A stretch of 64,000 bases of DNA, from positions 62,001 to 126,000 of the forward strand of contig NADL03000746.1 in assembly GCA_002205965.3 (NCBI GenBank), written 5' to 3'. Made by a program: the position numbers and the translations under genes. A model generated the notes under the pieces. That model did not search any database. It saw only the letters and a program-made list of their open reading frames with translations, and was not told the origin of the DNA. How positions within the stretch are numbered: the first letter of the stretch is position 1; each line of letters starts with the position of its first letter. The stretch comes from Kappaphycus alvarezii. Taxonomy: Eukaryota > Rhodophyta > Florideophyceae > Gigartinales > Solieriaceae. Shown piece by piece: positions 1 to 7,612 of the stretch.

Positions 1-404
1 ACAAGCTATCGGACTTCGATAGCATGAGTTCAGTTGTGATCGCAGACTGGAGCCTTTCGCCGGGGACCGGCGATGAACAACGCTCGAAAAGAGCCGTAGC
101 TGTAAGCGACGAAGACAGCTGCGGGTGGCGGCAGGATAAGAGCGAGATGGCAGACCGAGGGATCTCTTCCAAGTGGCGGTCCTGGGAAAGGGTAAGCAGG
201 TCGGAGATAAGTCGAAAAGAATCAATTACAGATGCTGCGTATGCAGCCTCGGTAATGTCTGAAGTTTGCAGGATACCTAGACCGCCCATTGAGAAGGGGA
301 GAGAGGCTTGGAGCCAGGCTCGCTCTGGACAGGGCAGCTGCAATTGGTGGAACGCTTCCCTCTGCTTCTGATCGAAGCTAGCGGCGAGAACCGCAGATTG
401 AGTG
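1..404 (-). pseudogene. Reverse-transcriptase-linked protein, internal fragment (RT family copy A), running off the left edge
   Basis: Read on the minus strand from 400 to base 1 there is one uninterrupted frame of about 133 codons with no start. It contains the stretch WLQASLPFSMGGLGI followed by EAAYAAS. A motif of this kind (QA-LP---GGLG, then AA--AS) follows the polymerase domain in a widespread class of RT-containing repeat proteins of eukaryotes; that assignment is from memory of the family. The frame ends at the start of a small inverted-repeat element at 405, so the upstream polymerase part is missing here. Other fragments of the same or related proteins lie at 1270-1600, 6845-7610, 16119-16400 and 46044-46639. 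It is a fragment of a repeat gene, not a unique gene. Confidence 0.55.
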
Positions 405-418
405 TGTCTATTGGACCG

Positions 419-438
419 TTGTCCTCATATGAGGACAA
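419..438. repeat. 20-bp perfect palindrome, left subterminal site of MITE copy 1
   Basis: TTGTCCTCATATGAGGACAA reads the same on both strands and lies 14 bp inside the left end. A sister palindrome lies at the other end (781-800). Such subterminal sites are plausible transposase-binding sites; this is inference. Confidence 0.85.
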
Positions 439-780
439 CTTTTAGCCCTTTTTTTCAATACAATTCTTTTTTACCTCAGCACATTTCTTGTCCTCCGCAC
501 TAGTTCATGAGTGTAGATGGCCGATCAAAACAAACTTTTCAAGATTATTGACCTCAGTTAAGCCTAGAGCAATTTTGCCTCACCAGCTTCCGCTCTTCGC
601 AAGAAGTTGTGAAAACGACTACGTTTTGGAAGGAAAATAGTTCGTATTATCGTGGGGGTCTCAGAAACGAGGGCGCACGTACAGTAAAAATTACTGTACT
701 GTAACTTAACATAAAAAACCTTTTTTCCAGTAAACATTTCGGCCTTCCAAAACATTTACCTTTCCAAAATGTAACGGAAA

Positions 781-800
781 CTGTCCTCATATGAGGACAG
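781..800. repeat. 20-bp perfect palindrome, right subterminal site of MITE copy 1
   Basis: CTGTCCTCATATGAGGACAG is a perfect palindrome with the same 16-bp core as the left site. In copy 2 the equivalents (around 12179-12192 and 12540-12554) have decayed slightly and are no longer perfect. Confidence 0.85.
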
Positions 801-806
801 AGCATG

Positions 807-811
807 GTCGT
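807..811. repeat. Target-site duplication of gypsy-1, left copy (GTCGT)
   Basis: GTCGT at 807-811 is repeated exactly at 6326-6330, flanking the TG...CA element 812-6325. Removing the element plus one copy restores the MITE end AGCATGGTCGTATAGACA that is seen intact in copy 2. Confidence 0.92.
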
Positions 812-1033
812 TGAAAGCGGCTACTTTTGTCCGCCTTTCTCCAGCGCCCGGTTGCGCAAAAATAGGTAGGTTACTCAACAAAACCAAAACCAAAACACAC
901 TAACTTTATTCGCCGCCTCTCTCTGCTTCTCCCTTCCCTTCCACTCAATACAAACCCCGCGCCAGTCCATTACCAACGCCGCGATACAGCCAAGAGCGAG
1001 CACACGTGTACAGGCGTACACGTGGAGCTCACA
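812..1033 (-). repeat. gypsy-1 LTR (3' LTR with respect to the minus-strand element)
   Basis: Starts TGAAAGCGGC and ends GGAGCTCACA on the plus strand. Matches 6105-6325 almost throughout. The element-side neighbour on the minus strand reads GTGGGGTGA, a short purine-rich tract that would serve as polypurine tract. Confidence 0.9.
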
Positions 1034-1269
1034 TCACCCCACAATGAAGCCATGCTGCGACCTCGCAGCGCGACCTCGCAGCATATCCCCAAAAATAACC
1101 GAAAATGCAAAACAGAAAAACAAATCACCCGGAAAAATAGAACGACGATCGGCAGGGCTCGAACTCGGGACTGAATCCACAGAAGGGTAGGATACAAACA
1201 GCCCCATTTCGCCTTCCCACCAGTACCTGTAGTCCTGCAGTGTACACGGTAGATATTCAATGAAGTAAA

Positions 1270-1600
1270 GTTTCATTCACCTCACATATCCACTCGGCCT
1301 GCCAACATCGCCCGACGACTCCCCGCTCCATCGACTGGCCCATCTTCTGCGCCTTACACGCCGAACTTCACGTTTCGACCTCTGGCGTTTGATTCCCTAG
1401 GTGCCCCTTCCCCTGGAACTATTGCATTTATCGAGGAGTTAGTTCCGCGGATCGCGTCCAAGTGTCACTCGACAGTTGGCATTGTCCGCCGCCGTATCTA
1501 CCAGCGACTGAGTTGCACCCTGTGGTCCTCCATCGCCGAAGCTATCCTGTCCCGAGCACCGATGCGCACGGACGACGAAGTACATCCGGTTAGATCTTAA
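1270..1600 (+). pseudogene. RT-linked protein, C-terminal fragment (copy B), antisense inside gypsy-1
   Basis: Translation gives a C-terminal segment with FDSLGAP, FIEELVPRIASKCH and SCTLWSSIAEAILSRA, ending at a TAA about 1598. The same pattern, FDSLGAP, FIEEFVPRVARKCH, SCTLWSSVAMAIISRA, ends the open frame at 46109-46639, and a third version occurs at 7465-7600. The fragment lies in the opposite orientation to gypsy-1 and occupies the place of its integrase core. It probably arrived by insertion or recombination into an ancestor of gypsy-1 (inference). Confidence 0.6.
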
Positions 1601-2023
1601 CCGTATAGTTAGGACGTGCGCAGTCCACAGTAGATACTGAACGCATTAAACTTCCTCCGGGTAGGAGAGCCAGCATGTTGGTGCTTCCCTTCCACCTTCT
1701 GGTAGATTGGAGTGCCATCCACAGCTTTCGACGCATCGTACGGTTTCGCAATTGGCTTGACAATGATACGATATCTACGCTTCGGTACAAATTTACTGGA
1801 TACCAACCCACATATCCACCACAGTAAATTAACCCCCATTTACACATGTTGGTGCTGGCGACGTCCCGTCGTGCGCCAGGGTTGGCAGTACAGGCGGGAG
1901 GGAGGCCCCCGATCTGGAGGGGTCCCCACCAGATCTTTTGCAACGTGTCACAATTTGGTTGGCCCCTCTCGACCAATCGCCATTCGACAAGTCATTCCAC
2001 ACGTGTCTGCGCTGTACCCCAAC

Positions 2024-2039
2024 GGGATTGGCCGGTCCT
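2024..2039. repeat. Short near-palindrome GGGATTGGCCGGTCCT (family P16)
   Basis: One of at least seven versions, within gypsy-1, of a 14-18 bp palindromic word whose best forms are AGGACTGGCCGGTCCT and CGGGACTGGCCAGTCCCG. Confidence 0.6.
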
Positions 2040-2163
2040 GTCAACTGACCCGCATCCATCACAGGCGCAACAGAAAGACGACACACAAAGCAAACTCACA
2101 AAGGACAACTAAAAGATACAAGCAAAACACGAACTTGCATACAACGTAATCACCTGGAATACC

Positions 2164-2179
2164 AGGGCTAGCCGGTCCT
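2164..2179. repeat. Short near-palindrome AGGGCTAGCCGGTCCT (family P16)
   Basis: Degenerate version of the P16 word, about 125 bp from the copy at 2024. Confidence 0.5.
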
Positions 2180-2384
2180 TGGAACTCAAACTTGCAGTCA
2201 ACATAATGAACCGGAACCTCTTTGTCGTAGCGACATCCCAATGCCCAGCCATGTCGTGAACGGCTTCCAGTATCTTCTTCCTCGCCTCTATGGGGGGCAC
2301 AACGCGCAACCCCCCTTTCACCCTCCGAAACAGGACCGAATCCGAATCCAAAAAAGCCTTTGCCTGACGGCGATACTTTTTGCT

Positions 2385-2402
2385 CGGGACTGGCCAGTCC
2401 CG
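2385..2402. repeat. 18-bp perfect palindrome CGGGACTGGCCAGTCCCG (family P16)
   Basis: Perfect on both strands; lies in the RNase H-integrase spacer and is translated there as part of RDWPVPS. Confidence 0.8.
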
Positions 2403-2770
2403 CATTTCCAAAAAATTCCTCACCGCCCGCAAACCTTCCTCAAATGTACCCCCTTCCTCTGTAACATCAAGAACATTCACACTTCCCTCAGCTAGGTATT
2501 TGTCTATCTCCACTTTGTGCGCCTCCTCCTCGCTAGTCATCTCCGGTTTGTCAATGCCTGACCTTGACAAATAGTCCGCCGTGGCGTTCTGGGTTCCCGG
2601 CCGATGGCGCACTTCGAATCTATACTCAGCCATAATTTTTAACCACCTGGCCAACCTGCCATGCATATCCTTCTTACAGAACGTCGTGCGAAGGGCCTGA
2701 TGATCGTAAAACGCCACGAACGGGGAGCCGAGTAGGTACGGTCTGATTTTCTTGAGCGCGAATATCACCG

Positions 2771-3681
2771 CTAAAGCCTCACGCTCGAACGTACTGTACC
2801 TCCTTTCGTCTCTTGCAAAGTCCTACTTGCAAATTGCGTCGGGTGGTCCCTCCCATCCTCATCCTTCTGCAACAACACCGCCCCGACAGCAGCCTTTGAC
2901 GCACCAGTATACACCGTAAACAGCTTGTTTAGATCCGGCAATGCCAACACGGGAGGAGTCATCATAGCTCTCTTTAAACTCGTAAACGCCTCCTCCGCCT
3001 CCACATTCCACTCGAACTTCCCACCAGGACTCGTCAATCCATGAAGCGGGGCCACGATGTGCGCGAAGCCGGGAATGAACCTCCTGTAATACGATGTCAT
3101 CCCTAGAAACGACCGCAATTCCTTCTTTGACGTAGGGCTAGGCGCATTGATGATCGCCTCGATCTTACGGGGGTCTGTCTGCACCTCCTTCCCGCTAACT
3201 ACATGTCGCAACATCTCCACCTCAGACGCACCAAATGTGCACTTCTTCAGTTTCAACTTCAGATTAACGCCCCTCAGACGGTCGAGCACCACTTGTACAT
3301 GTTTCAGATGCTCGTCTCACGTCTTTGACTTGATCACCATGTCGTCAATGTACACTGTAACAAAGGGGAAGTCCCCGAACAATATAACCGCCACCCTTTG
3401 GAAACATGCCGTCCCGTTCTTCACTCCGAACGGCATTACCTTGAAACAAAACGCCCCATACTTACACCGCAACGTCGTCATCTCTTGAGCCGACTCATCC
3501 AACCGTATGTTCCAGTAACCCGTAAATAGGTCAAGCGTGGTGAATATCGAACAACCTGCATTTCGTCTATTAAATCCTCTATATTCGGGATGGGCCACTT
3601 GTCGGCCTTCATCCTCTTATTCAAGGGACGGAAGTACACACAAAACATGGGTTCACCGACTTTCTTCGTCGCAATTACCAC
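2771..3681 (-). pseudogene. gypsy-1 reverse transcriptase
   Basis: Three overlapping minus frames (3681-3478, 3598-3317, 3292-2771) together cover a gypsy polymerase. Visible in order are FCVYFRPLNKRMKADKWPIP (motif with R-LN---), TTLDLFTGYWNI (catalytic Asp of motif A), MPFGVKNG-ACFQR (motif B), VTVYIDDMVI (YIDD, motif C), then the thumb/connection region with FLGMTSYYRRFI and GAVLLQKDE. Two or more frameshifts and a changed start of the RNase H region (TGASKAAVGAV where an Asp is usual) show it is damaged. It continues the gag-protease frame upstream and RNase H downstream. Confidence 0.88.
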
Positions 3682-5558
3682 CGCGAATCCCTACGGCGAC
3701 TGTGACGGGCGGATAACCCCCCTTCCAACATCCTGCTAACCTCCTCTCGAATTATCTTGTTGTATTTCGGCGGAACCCGCCTAATTGGCTCAAAAATGGG
3801 CGTCTGGTCATCGAGTTCGAAGGCATGCGTAAAAGGAACCTTCCCGGGGGTGATGTCGTTGATGCTCCAGGCAACAACCTTTTCCCCTTCTAAAAGCATC
3901 CTCGCCATTTTCCCTGTACCTCCTCCGGAACCGACGCCAACGCCCCCACGAGTACCTCTTTCCGCTCCTCCCCAGTTCCCTGAATCCTTCAATTCCATCC
4001 AGCCTCCCTTCCACAGCACTAAAATCCCCCTTCCCATACGAACAGCCTTATCCTCGCTCAACTCAACCGAAGGATCATGATACTCATCCGCTTTCTCCTC
4101 TTTCACGCAAATGACATATTCCTCTCCAGATCCTTCTTTTTCCGAGTCATCACCCACGATTCCAGTCCCAGGACTGGCCGGTCTCCCGCCAATGATTACC
4201 CTAATCTCGTCATCGCTCGAATCATCCTCACCCGGCGCCTCTCCGTCGTCTTCCGAGGACGATGTGAACTCATCCTCCTCTTCCCCTACTTCGTCAACAC
4301 CTTCACCATACAACGGAAGGGTCACAGATATTCCCGCCTCACCACCAATGGTAAAAGTCACCGACAGACGCCTCATGTCTAAACGCGCACCGAGTACCTC
4401 CATAGTTGGCGCTCCAATTATCAAATCATCCCCATCGGCCACAGTGATAAGGCGTGTCGTCTCACTCGGACTGAGATGCAACTCCTCACAGAGTCTCCTC
4501 GACATGATATTGGGCAATGCACCAGTATCCAACAAGGCCCTGACATCACTCCCGTAGACTTTCACCGCCACTATGCGTAACTTGCGTCCCCTTACCGCGG
4601 CTGACACAGCTTTCCCAGCCTCACCCGTCTCCCAGGACTGGCCGGTCCCACGAGACCCAATTTTGGCTTCCTTACGATTCCGGGACTGGCCAATCCCGCG
4701 AGATGTTTCTCGAGATTTCGGGCAAGCTAGTCCTCCCTCATCTCCAGAGCTGCAATCCAAATTCTCATCAACAGCCGAAACCCAACCCCTGTTGTTCTTC
4801 ATCAACTTCTTCAATGTCTTATCTGAATCTTTCAGGTCACCCCTAAATATCTGTCCAAACGAAACTCCTGCATTTGCTTGGGCAAGCCATGCCTCCACGT
4901 CATACCTTTCCACGAACCCTACTAATCTCTTCTTTCCTCTGCCACGCCCGCCACCCTTTTTCGTCTTCTTCGGCTTCGGGCCCTTCTTAGATGAATTCGG
5001 AACCGGTTGCGGCGATGGAACATCAATGATTCGGCGGAGGTCCATCGGGTCCTGGCGCTCTGTCGCCGGCCTCTTCTGTAGGGGTTCACCATCCCTTCCC
5101 CTGCGCACCGCCGCTACATGCGACTCCTCCTGAATCACATTGACATTCGACCCGCCACCATTCACCGACTTCTCCTCTTCACGCCTTTTCTTCGCCCAAC
5201 AATCATCCTCCCTGTGCCCATGCTTCCCACAAAACGCGCACACCTGGGCAGCACGTTCCTCTCTCTCCTTCTTCCAGCACGTCCGCTTGTCATGTCCAAC
5301 CTTCCCACAATACCCACAACGCGGTATTTCGCTTCCGCCACCTTGCCCTTGCCTGGCAGGACTGGCCGGTCCTACTGAGCTTCCAACCGTATCTTTGCCG
5401 GCCCCGCCTTTCTTCACGAGAAGTGACAATTCCGCCAACTGCGACGCTAGCGCATCGATCTTATCTCCATCTGTCTTCCTCCCCATGCCTCTCACCTCGC
5501 CACGAAGGACCGGGTCGTTTGGTACGCTGAACTTCACCCCAGATTCCGATCCTTGCAC
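3675..5558 (-). CDS. gypsy-1 gag C-terminal part, aspartic protease and start of polymerase (627 codons)
   Basis: Longest uninterrupted frame of the window. Residues 81-94 and 107-120 are two zinc knuckles (CGYCGKVGHDKRTC and CAFCGKHGHREDDC) of nucleocapsid type. A basic KKGPKPKKTKKGGGRGRGKKR tract follows near residues 191-211, then a conserved pre-protease segment (FGQIFRGDL) also seen in gypsy-3 (FGQLLRGDA). ALLDTGA at 341-347 is the retropepsin active site. An acidic Ser/Asp/Glu-rich linker leads to the start of the polymerase (FEPIRRVPPKYNKIIREEV). Gag-protease-polymerase in one frame is common in this superfamily. The palindromic word P16 interrupts it at four places (4170, 4634, 4681, 5358). 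The first ATG used here is not the gag start, which lies upstream past a frameshift. Confidence 0.88.
   Translation of the reverse strand: MQGSESGVKFSVPNDPVLRGEVRGMGRKTDGDKIDALASQLAELSLLVKKGGAGKDTVGSSVGPASPARQGQGGGSEIPRCGYCGKVGHDKRTCWKKEREERAAQVCAFCGKHGHREDDCWAKKRREEEKSVNGGGSNVNVIQEESHVAAVRRGRDGEPLQKRPATERQDPMDLRRIIDVPSPQPVPNSSKKGPKPKKTKKGGGRGRGKKRLVGFVERYDVEAWLAQANAGVSFGQIFRGDLKDSDKTLKKLMKNNRGWVSAVDENLDCSSGDEGGLACPKSRETSRGIGQSRNRKEAKIGSRGTGQSWETGEAGKAVSAAVRGRKLRIVAVKVYGSDVRALLDTGALPNIMSRRLCEELHLSPSETTRLITVADGDDLIIGAPTMEVLGARLDMRRLSVTFTIGGEAGISVTLPLYGEGVDEVGEEEDEFTSSSEDDGEAPGEDDSSDDEIRVIIGGRPASPGTGIVGDDSEKEGSGEEYVICVKEEKADEYHDPSVELSEDKAVRMGRGILVLWKGGWMELKDSGNWGGAERGTRGGVGVGSGGGTGKMARMLLEGEKVVAWSINDITPGKVPFTHAFELDDQTPIFEPIRRVPPKYNKIIREEVSRMLEGGLSARHSRRRDSRW
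4161..4184. repeat. P16 palindrome pair in gypsy-1 linker region
   Basis: CCAGTCC-CA-GGACTGG forms an inverted repeat directly abutting GGACTGGCCGGTC, so one word is effectively doubled. Translated as GGRPASPGTGI on the minus strand. Confidence 0.6.
4634..4649. repeat. P16 word AGGACTGGCCGGTCCC
   Basis: Lies in gypsy-1 coding sequence, read as GTGQSW on the minus strand. Downstream bases CACGAGAC resemble those after the next copy (CGCGAGAT), so the repeated unit may extend beyond the palindrome. Confidence 0.65.
4681..4697. repeat. P16 word CGGGACTGGCCAATCCC
   Basis: Second copy 47 bp from the previous one, read as RGIGQSR on the minus strand. Confidence 0.65.
5358..5373. repeat. P16 word AGGACTGGCCGGTCCT
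   Basis: Best form of the word inside gypsy-1 gag, read as VGPASPA on the minus strand, a different reading frame of the same palindrome from the 4634 copy. Confidence 0.7.
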
Positions 5559-6060
5559 GAGCCAAAACGATTACGCGACTCTTGGTAATTTGTTAACGCC
5601 TCTTTCAATTCCCCGTACGACGAAGGAGCATGCAAGGCAACAAACGAGCGGACCTCTTCCCCAACAACTGCTGCCTTGGTAAGAAAGAAGAACTTCTGCT
5701 CGTCAGAGAACCCAGCTGCCTTGTACGACTCATCGGCTCTATTGGCAAACATACCAAGATCATCTCCCTCCTTAATCTCCAACGACAGTGCCTTTTCGAC
5801 GGCAAACGGGTCCTCTTTCGGGCGAAACTTCTCTCTTAGTGCTGCCACACCTTGTCATAATCCATGCCTTCTTGCGTCAACCTCCCACCTTCCATGAACT
5901 TCTGGTAGAAGAACTGGAATGCGTCTCCTCGAAGAAACTGGATCAGGGCCCGAGCCTTCTCTCCTGAGATCCCTCTGTCCTGACCACAATCTCGAAATAG
6001 AATAGGAAGTAGTCGATGTTGGCCACACTCGATCCATCGAATAAAAGGGTACTTTCGCTC
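5534..6060 (-). pseudogene. gypsy-1 gag N-terminal (capsid-like) part, frameshifted
   Basis: Two minus frames (6192-5836 and 5848-5534) give gag-like helices: KARALIQFLRGDAFQFFYQKF, then LREKFRPKEDPFAVEKALSL and KLTKAAVV-type helices ending in LTNYQESRNRFG. This is the normal place and style of a gypsy capsid: short, helical, charged, without enzymatic motifs. A frameshift near 5840 separates the halves and another separates them from the zinc-knuckle frame starting at 5558. No clear initiator is visible between 6060 and the primer site. Confidence 0.65.
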
Positions 6061-6086
6061 ATCCTGTCTAACAACAGACAAAGTGC

Positions 6087-6103
6087 CCTCCACAAGAGTA
6101 CCA
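6087..6103 (-). promoter_or_regulatory. gypsy-1 primer-binding site (candidate)
   Basis: One base inside the 5' LTR the minus strand reads TGGTACTCTTGTGGAGG. Position and the leading TGG (complement of a tRNA CCA end) fit a primer-binding site. gypsy-2 has TGGTACTATTGCGACAGG at the same place, so the two probably share a primer tRNA family, not identified here. Confidence 0.6.
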
Positions 6104-6104
6104 A

Positions 6105-6325
6105 TGAAAGCGGCTACTTTTGTCCGCCTTTCTCCAGCGCCCGGTTTCGCAAAAATAGGTAGGTCACTCAACAAAACCAAAACAAAACACACTCACTTTA
6201 TTCGCCGCCTCTCTCTGCTTCTCCCTTCCCTTCCACTCAATACAAACCCCGCGCCAGTCCATTATCAACGCCGCGATACAGCCAAGAGCGAGCACACATG
6301 TACAGGCGTACACGCGGAGCTCACA
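6105..6325 (-). repeat. gypsy-1 LTR (5' LTR with respect to the minus-strand element)
   Basis: Starts TGAAAGCGGC, ends GGAGCTCACA on the plus strand; partner of 812-1033. The internal transcription signals are not obvious by eye. Confidence 0.9.
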
Positions 6326-6341
6326 GTCGTATAGACACTAG
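6326..6341. repeat. Right duplication GTCGT of gypsy-1, displaced end of MITE copy 1 and flanking CTAG
   Basis: GTCGT (6326-6330), ATAGACA (6331-6337, MITE end) and CTAG (6338-6341). The order documents that gypsy-1 entered an existing MITE. Confidence 0.88.
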
Positions 6342-6844
6342 GTTGGCACAAGCAGCATCTTCGCAATTACGAGCGGTTTTAGTTACGATACGTACCACAC
6401 CACTGGACGTCCTAGAACAGTGCACCCAACTAAACGGTTGGTCCTACTGTATTACAGAACTTATTACAGTACTGTATGCCAACCCTCGGGACCGCGGTCC
6501 TGTACACAAGTATGCACCTAAGACCTCCCCCTTTCAATACTGTAATTGTCATGGGTGTTTTAATGATTGAAAAATAGGTTAGCCTATGTTCCAAAACGCA
6601 TCAAATAATTGGTACAAGTGGTCGGCATGAGTGAACCAATGCTGAAGTAACGTGATGCTGCTGTACTTGCGCTATTGTACGTACTGTAATGTCCTAGAGG
6701 ACATTACATTGAACAGCAATGCCATTAATTCTTATCTTATACCGTTCCGTACCTGTGCAACATTGTACAACCCATAAAAATTTACCACCATCTGAGCAAA
6801 GAATGCCACTTTACGCCGCCACCTCGGTTTCCCAGTCTACAAGA
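6342..6844. other. Non-coding interval with dispersed repeat R75 copy 1
   Basis: No coding frame is recognisable. It holds R75 copy 1 (6548-6630) and palindromic ACTGTA/TACAGT words near 6450-6470 and 6680-6700. Confidence 0.5.
6548..6630. repeat. Dispersed repeat R75, copy 1
   Basis: GTTTTAATGATTGAAAAATA...GGTTAGCC...GTTCCAAAACGCATCAAAT...GGTACAAGTGGTCGG. The same sequence occurs at 39013-39090 and, diverged and shorter, at 16405-16460, always in this orientation. Nature unknown; probably the end of a mobile element. Confidence 0.75.
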
Positions 6845-7612
6845 CTCGTTGCCGTTGAACTGCTACCACTGCCAGCAACCGCTGGATGTCTAGGGTGATC
6901 ACGCTGCTGACATCTGCCCCTCGGCGTTCGGACACCGACACCTGCAGGACTCCATTCGTAACGCCCTCGCTTATCACCTCTTCCGCACCGCTGGTTTGGA
7001 CGCCCAGCTCGGGGTTCCTGACCTCATCCCTGGCTGCGAACTTCAGCACGGAGGCATCTTTGTACATCTTCCTGCGTTCCCGCTGACCCCGTGAGAAACC
7101 CATTGCATGTGACGTTGTCATTACATCGCCGTTTACCTCGTCCACGACGCATCAGCGACGACTTATCCCGCATAACGCATTAGCCGCGTCAATATAACCG
7201 ACCACACCTTCCATGCATTAAAATGACCAAAAATTCCCCCTGCCGCAAGTACAACTGGAGTCGCCGGCGGCGCCGCTGCCCAAGGATATCGTCGGAAGAT
7301 TCAGAAGTTGAAACACGAGCTGTCCAGGGGAATGGTATCCCCTTCCCTGGACCCTTCCCGCGATACAACCGACCTTGGTTTCTAGTTCCAGCCCCTAGCT
7401 TTTGACTCGCTAGGAGCTGCATGGCCTGATACCGTTCGTTTCCTTTAACGTTTTATCGACCGAGCTGCGAAGAAAAGTCACGTCTCTCCTAACATCTTTC
7501 GCACCCGCATACATCAATGCTTGACTTGCATCATATGGTCGTCGGCAGCTCTGGTCATCATTTCGCGCGCTCTACTACCTGTGAACATTAGATTAGATCT
7601 TAATTTTAATAG
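6845..7612 (+). pseudogene. RT-linked protein, C-terminal half (copy C), frameshifted
   Basis: Pieces in successive frames give CQQPLDV-GDHAADICPSAF, then RHLQDSIRNALAYHLFRTAG, VPDLIPGCELQHGGIFVHLP, and at 7465-7600 FRTRIHQCLTCIIWSSAAL with VIISRALLPVN. The C--C/D--GDHA--C and RH--LR--L----AG arrangement, followed by E/D--LPG--(R)PAD, is the domain pattern found after RT domains in many eukaryotic repeat proteins (family knowledge). At least three frameshifts or stops are present and 7190-7460 is not readily aligned. The end (TTAGATCTTAA) resembles the ends of copies B and D. Confidence 0.6.

Larger units (their letters stand above)
405..811. mobile_element. Small inverted-repeat element (MITE-like), copy 1, left part; its last 7 bp are at 6331-6337
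   Basis: The element begins TGTCTATTGGACC at 405 and ends with GGTCGTATAGACA, the last 7 bp of which were displaced to 6331-6337 by insertion of gypsy-1. Joined length is 414 bp, against 415 bp for copy 2 at 12161-12575, to which it is very similar throughout. Ends are imperfect inverted repeats (TGTCTAT--GACC). The right flank is CTAG (6338-6341); the left flank is AGTG, so a clean target duplication is seen only for copy 2. It has no coding capacity of its own and is presumably moved by a transposase encoded elsewhere. Confidence 0.8.
1034..2108. other. gypsy-1 3' region where integrase should be; carries foreign sequence
   Basis: Between the last recognisable integrase residues (about 2230) and the 3' LTR there is no DDE integrase core on either strand. 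The plus strand holds a fragment of the RT-linked family (1270-1600). About 1611-1640 is, in reverse complement, very similar to 15903-15930. The remainder, with several short open frames on both strands, is unrecognised. Confidence 0.6.
2109..2768 (-). pseudogene. gypsy-1 RNase H and start of integrase
   Basis: A 219-codon minus frame begins in the RNase H domain: FYDHQALRTTF and RHRPGTQNATADYLSR are the classic gypsy RNase H signatures (DHQAL; RPG-N--ADYLSR). It continues through an acidic spacer to the zinc-binding start of integrase, AVHDMAGHWDVATTK, corresponding to the H-x(3)-GH part of the HHCC site. From about 2230 the family pattern stops and the frame continues into unrelated residues to a stop at 2109. 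The DDE catalytic core is absent. Confidence 0.8.
812..6325 (-). mobile_element. Ty3/gypsy LTR retrotransposon gypsy-1, minus strand, lacking an integrase core
   Basis: Complete element bounded by 222- and 221-bp LTRs beginning TG and ending CA, with a perfect 5-bp target duplication. Order on the minus strand is LTR, primer site, gag with two zinc knuckles, aspartic protease, acidic linker, reverse transcriptase, RNase H and only the zinc-binding start of integrase, which is the gypsy order. The LTRs differ at roughly seven positions by eye, so the insertion is fairly young. Coding frames carry several breaks downstream of the 627-codon gag-protease frame. The integrase core is replaced by about 1 kb of other sequence (1034-2100), so the element could move only with help in trans. 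Confidence 0.9.

Noticed and set aside
1140..1190. B-box-like AGTTCGAGCCC on the minus strand in gypsy-1
   Set aside because: The flanking bases do not pair, so there is no tRNA or clear tRNA-derived element.
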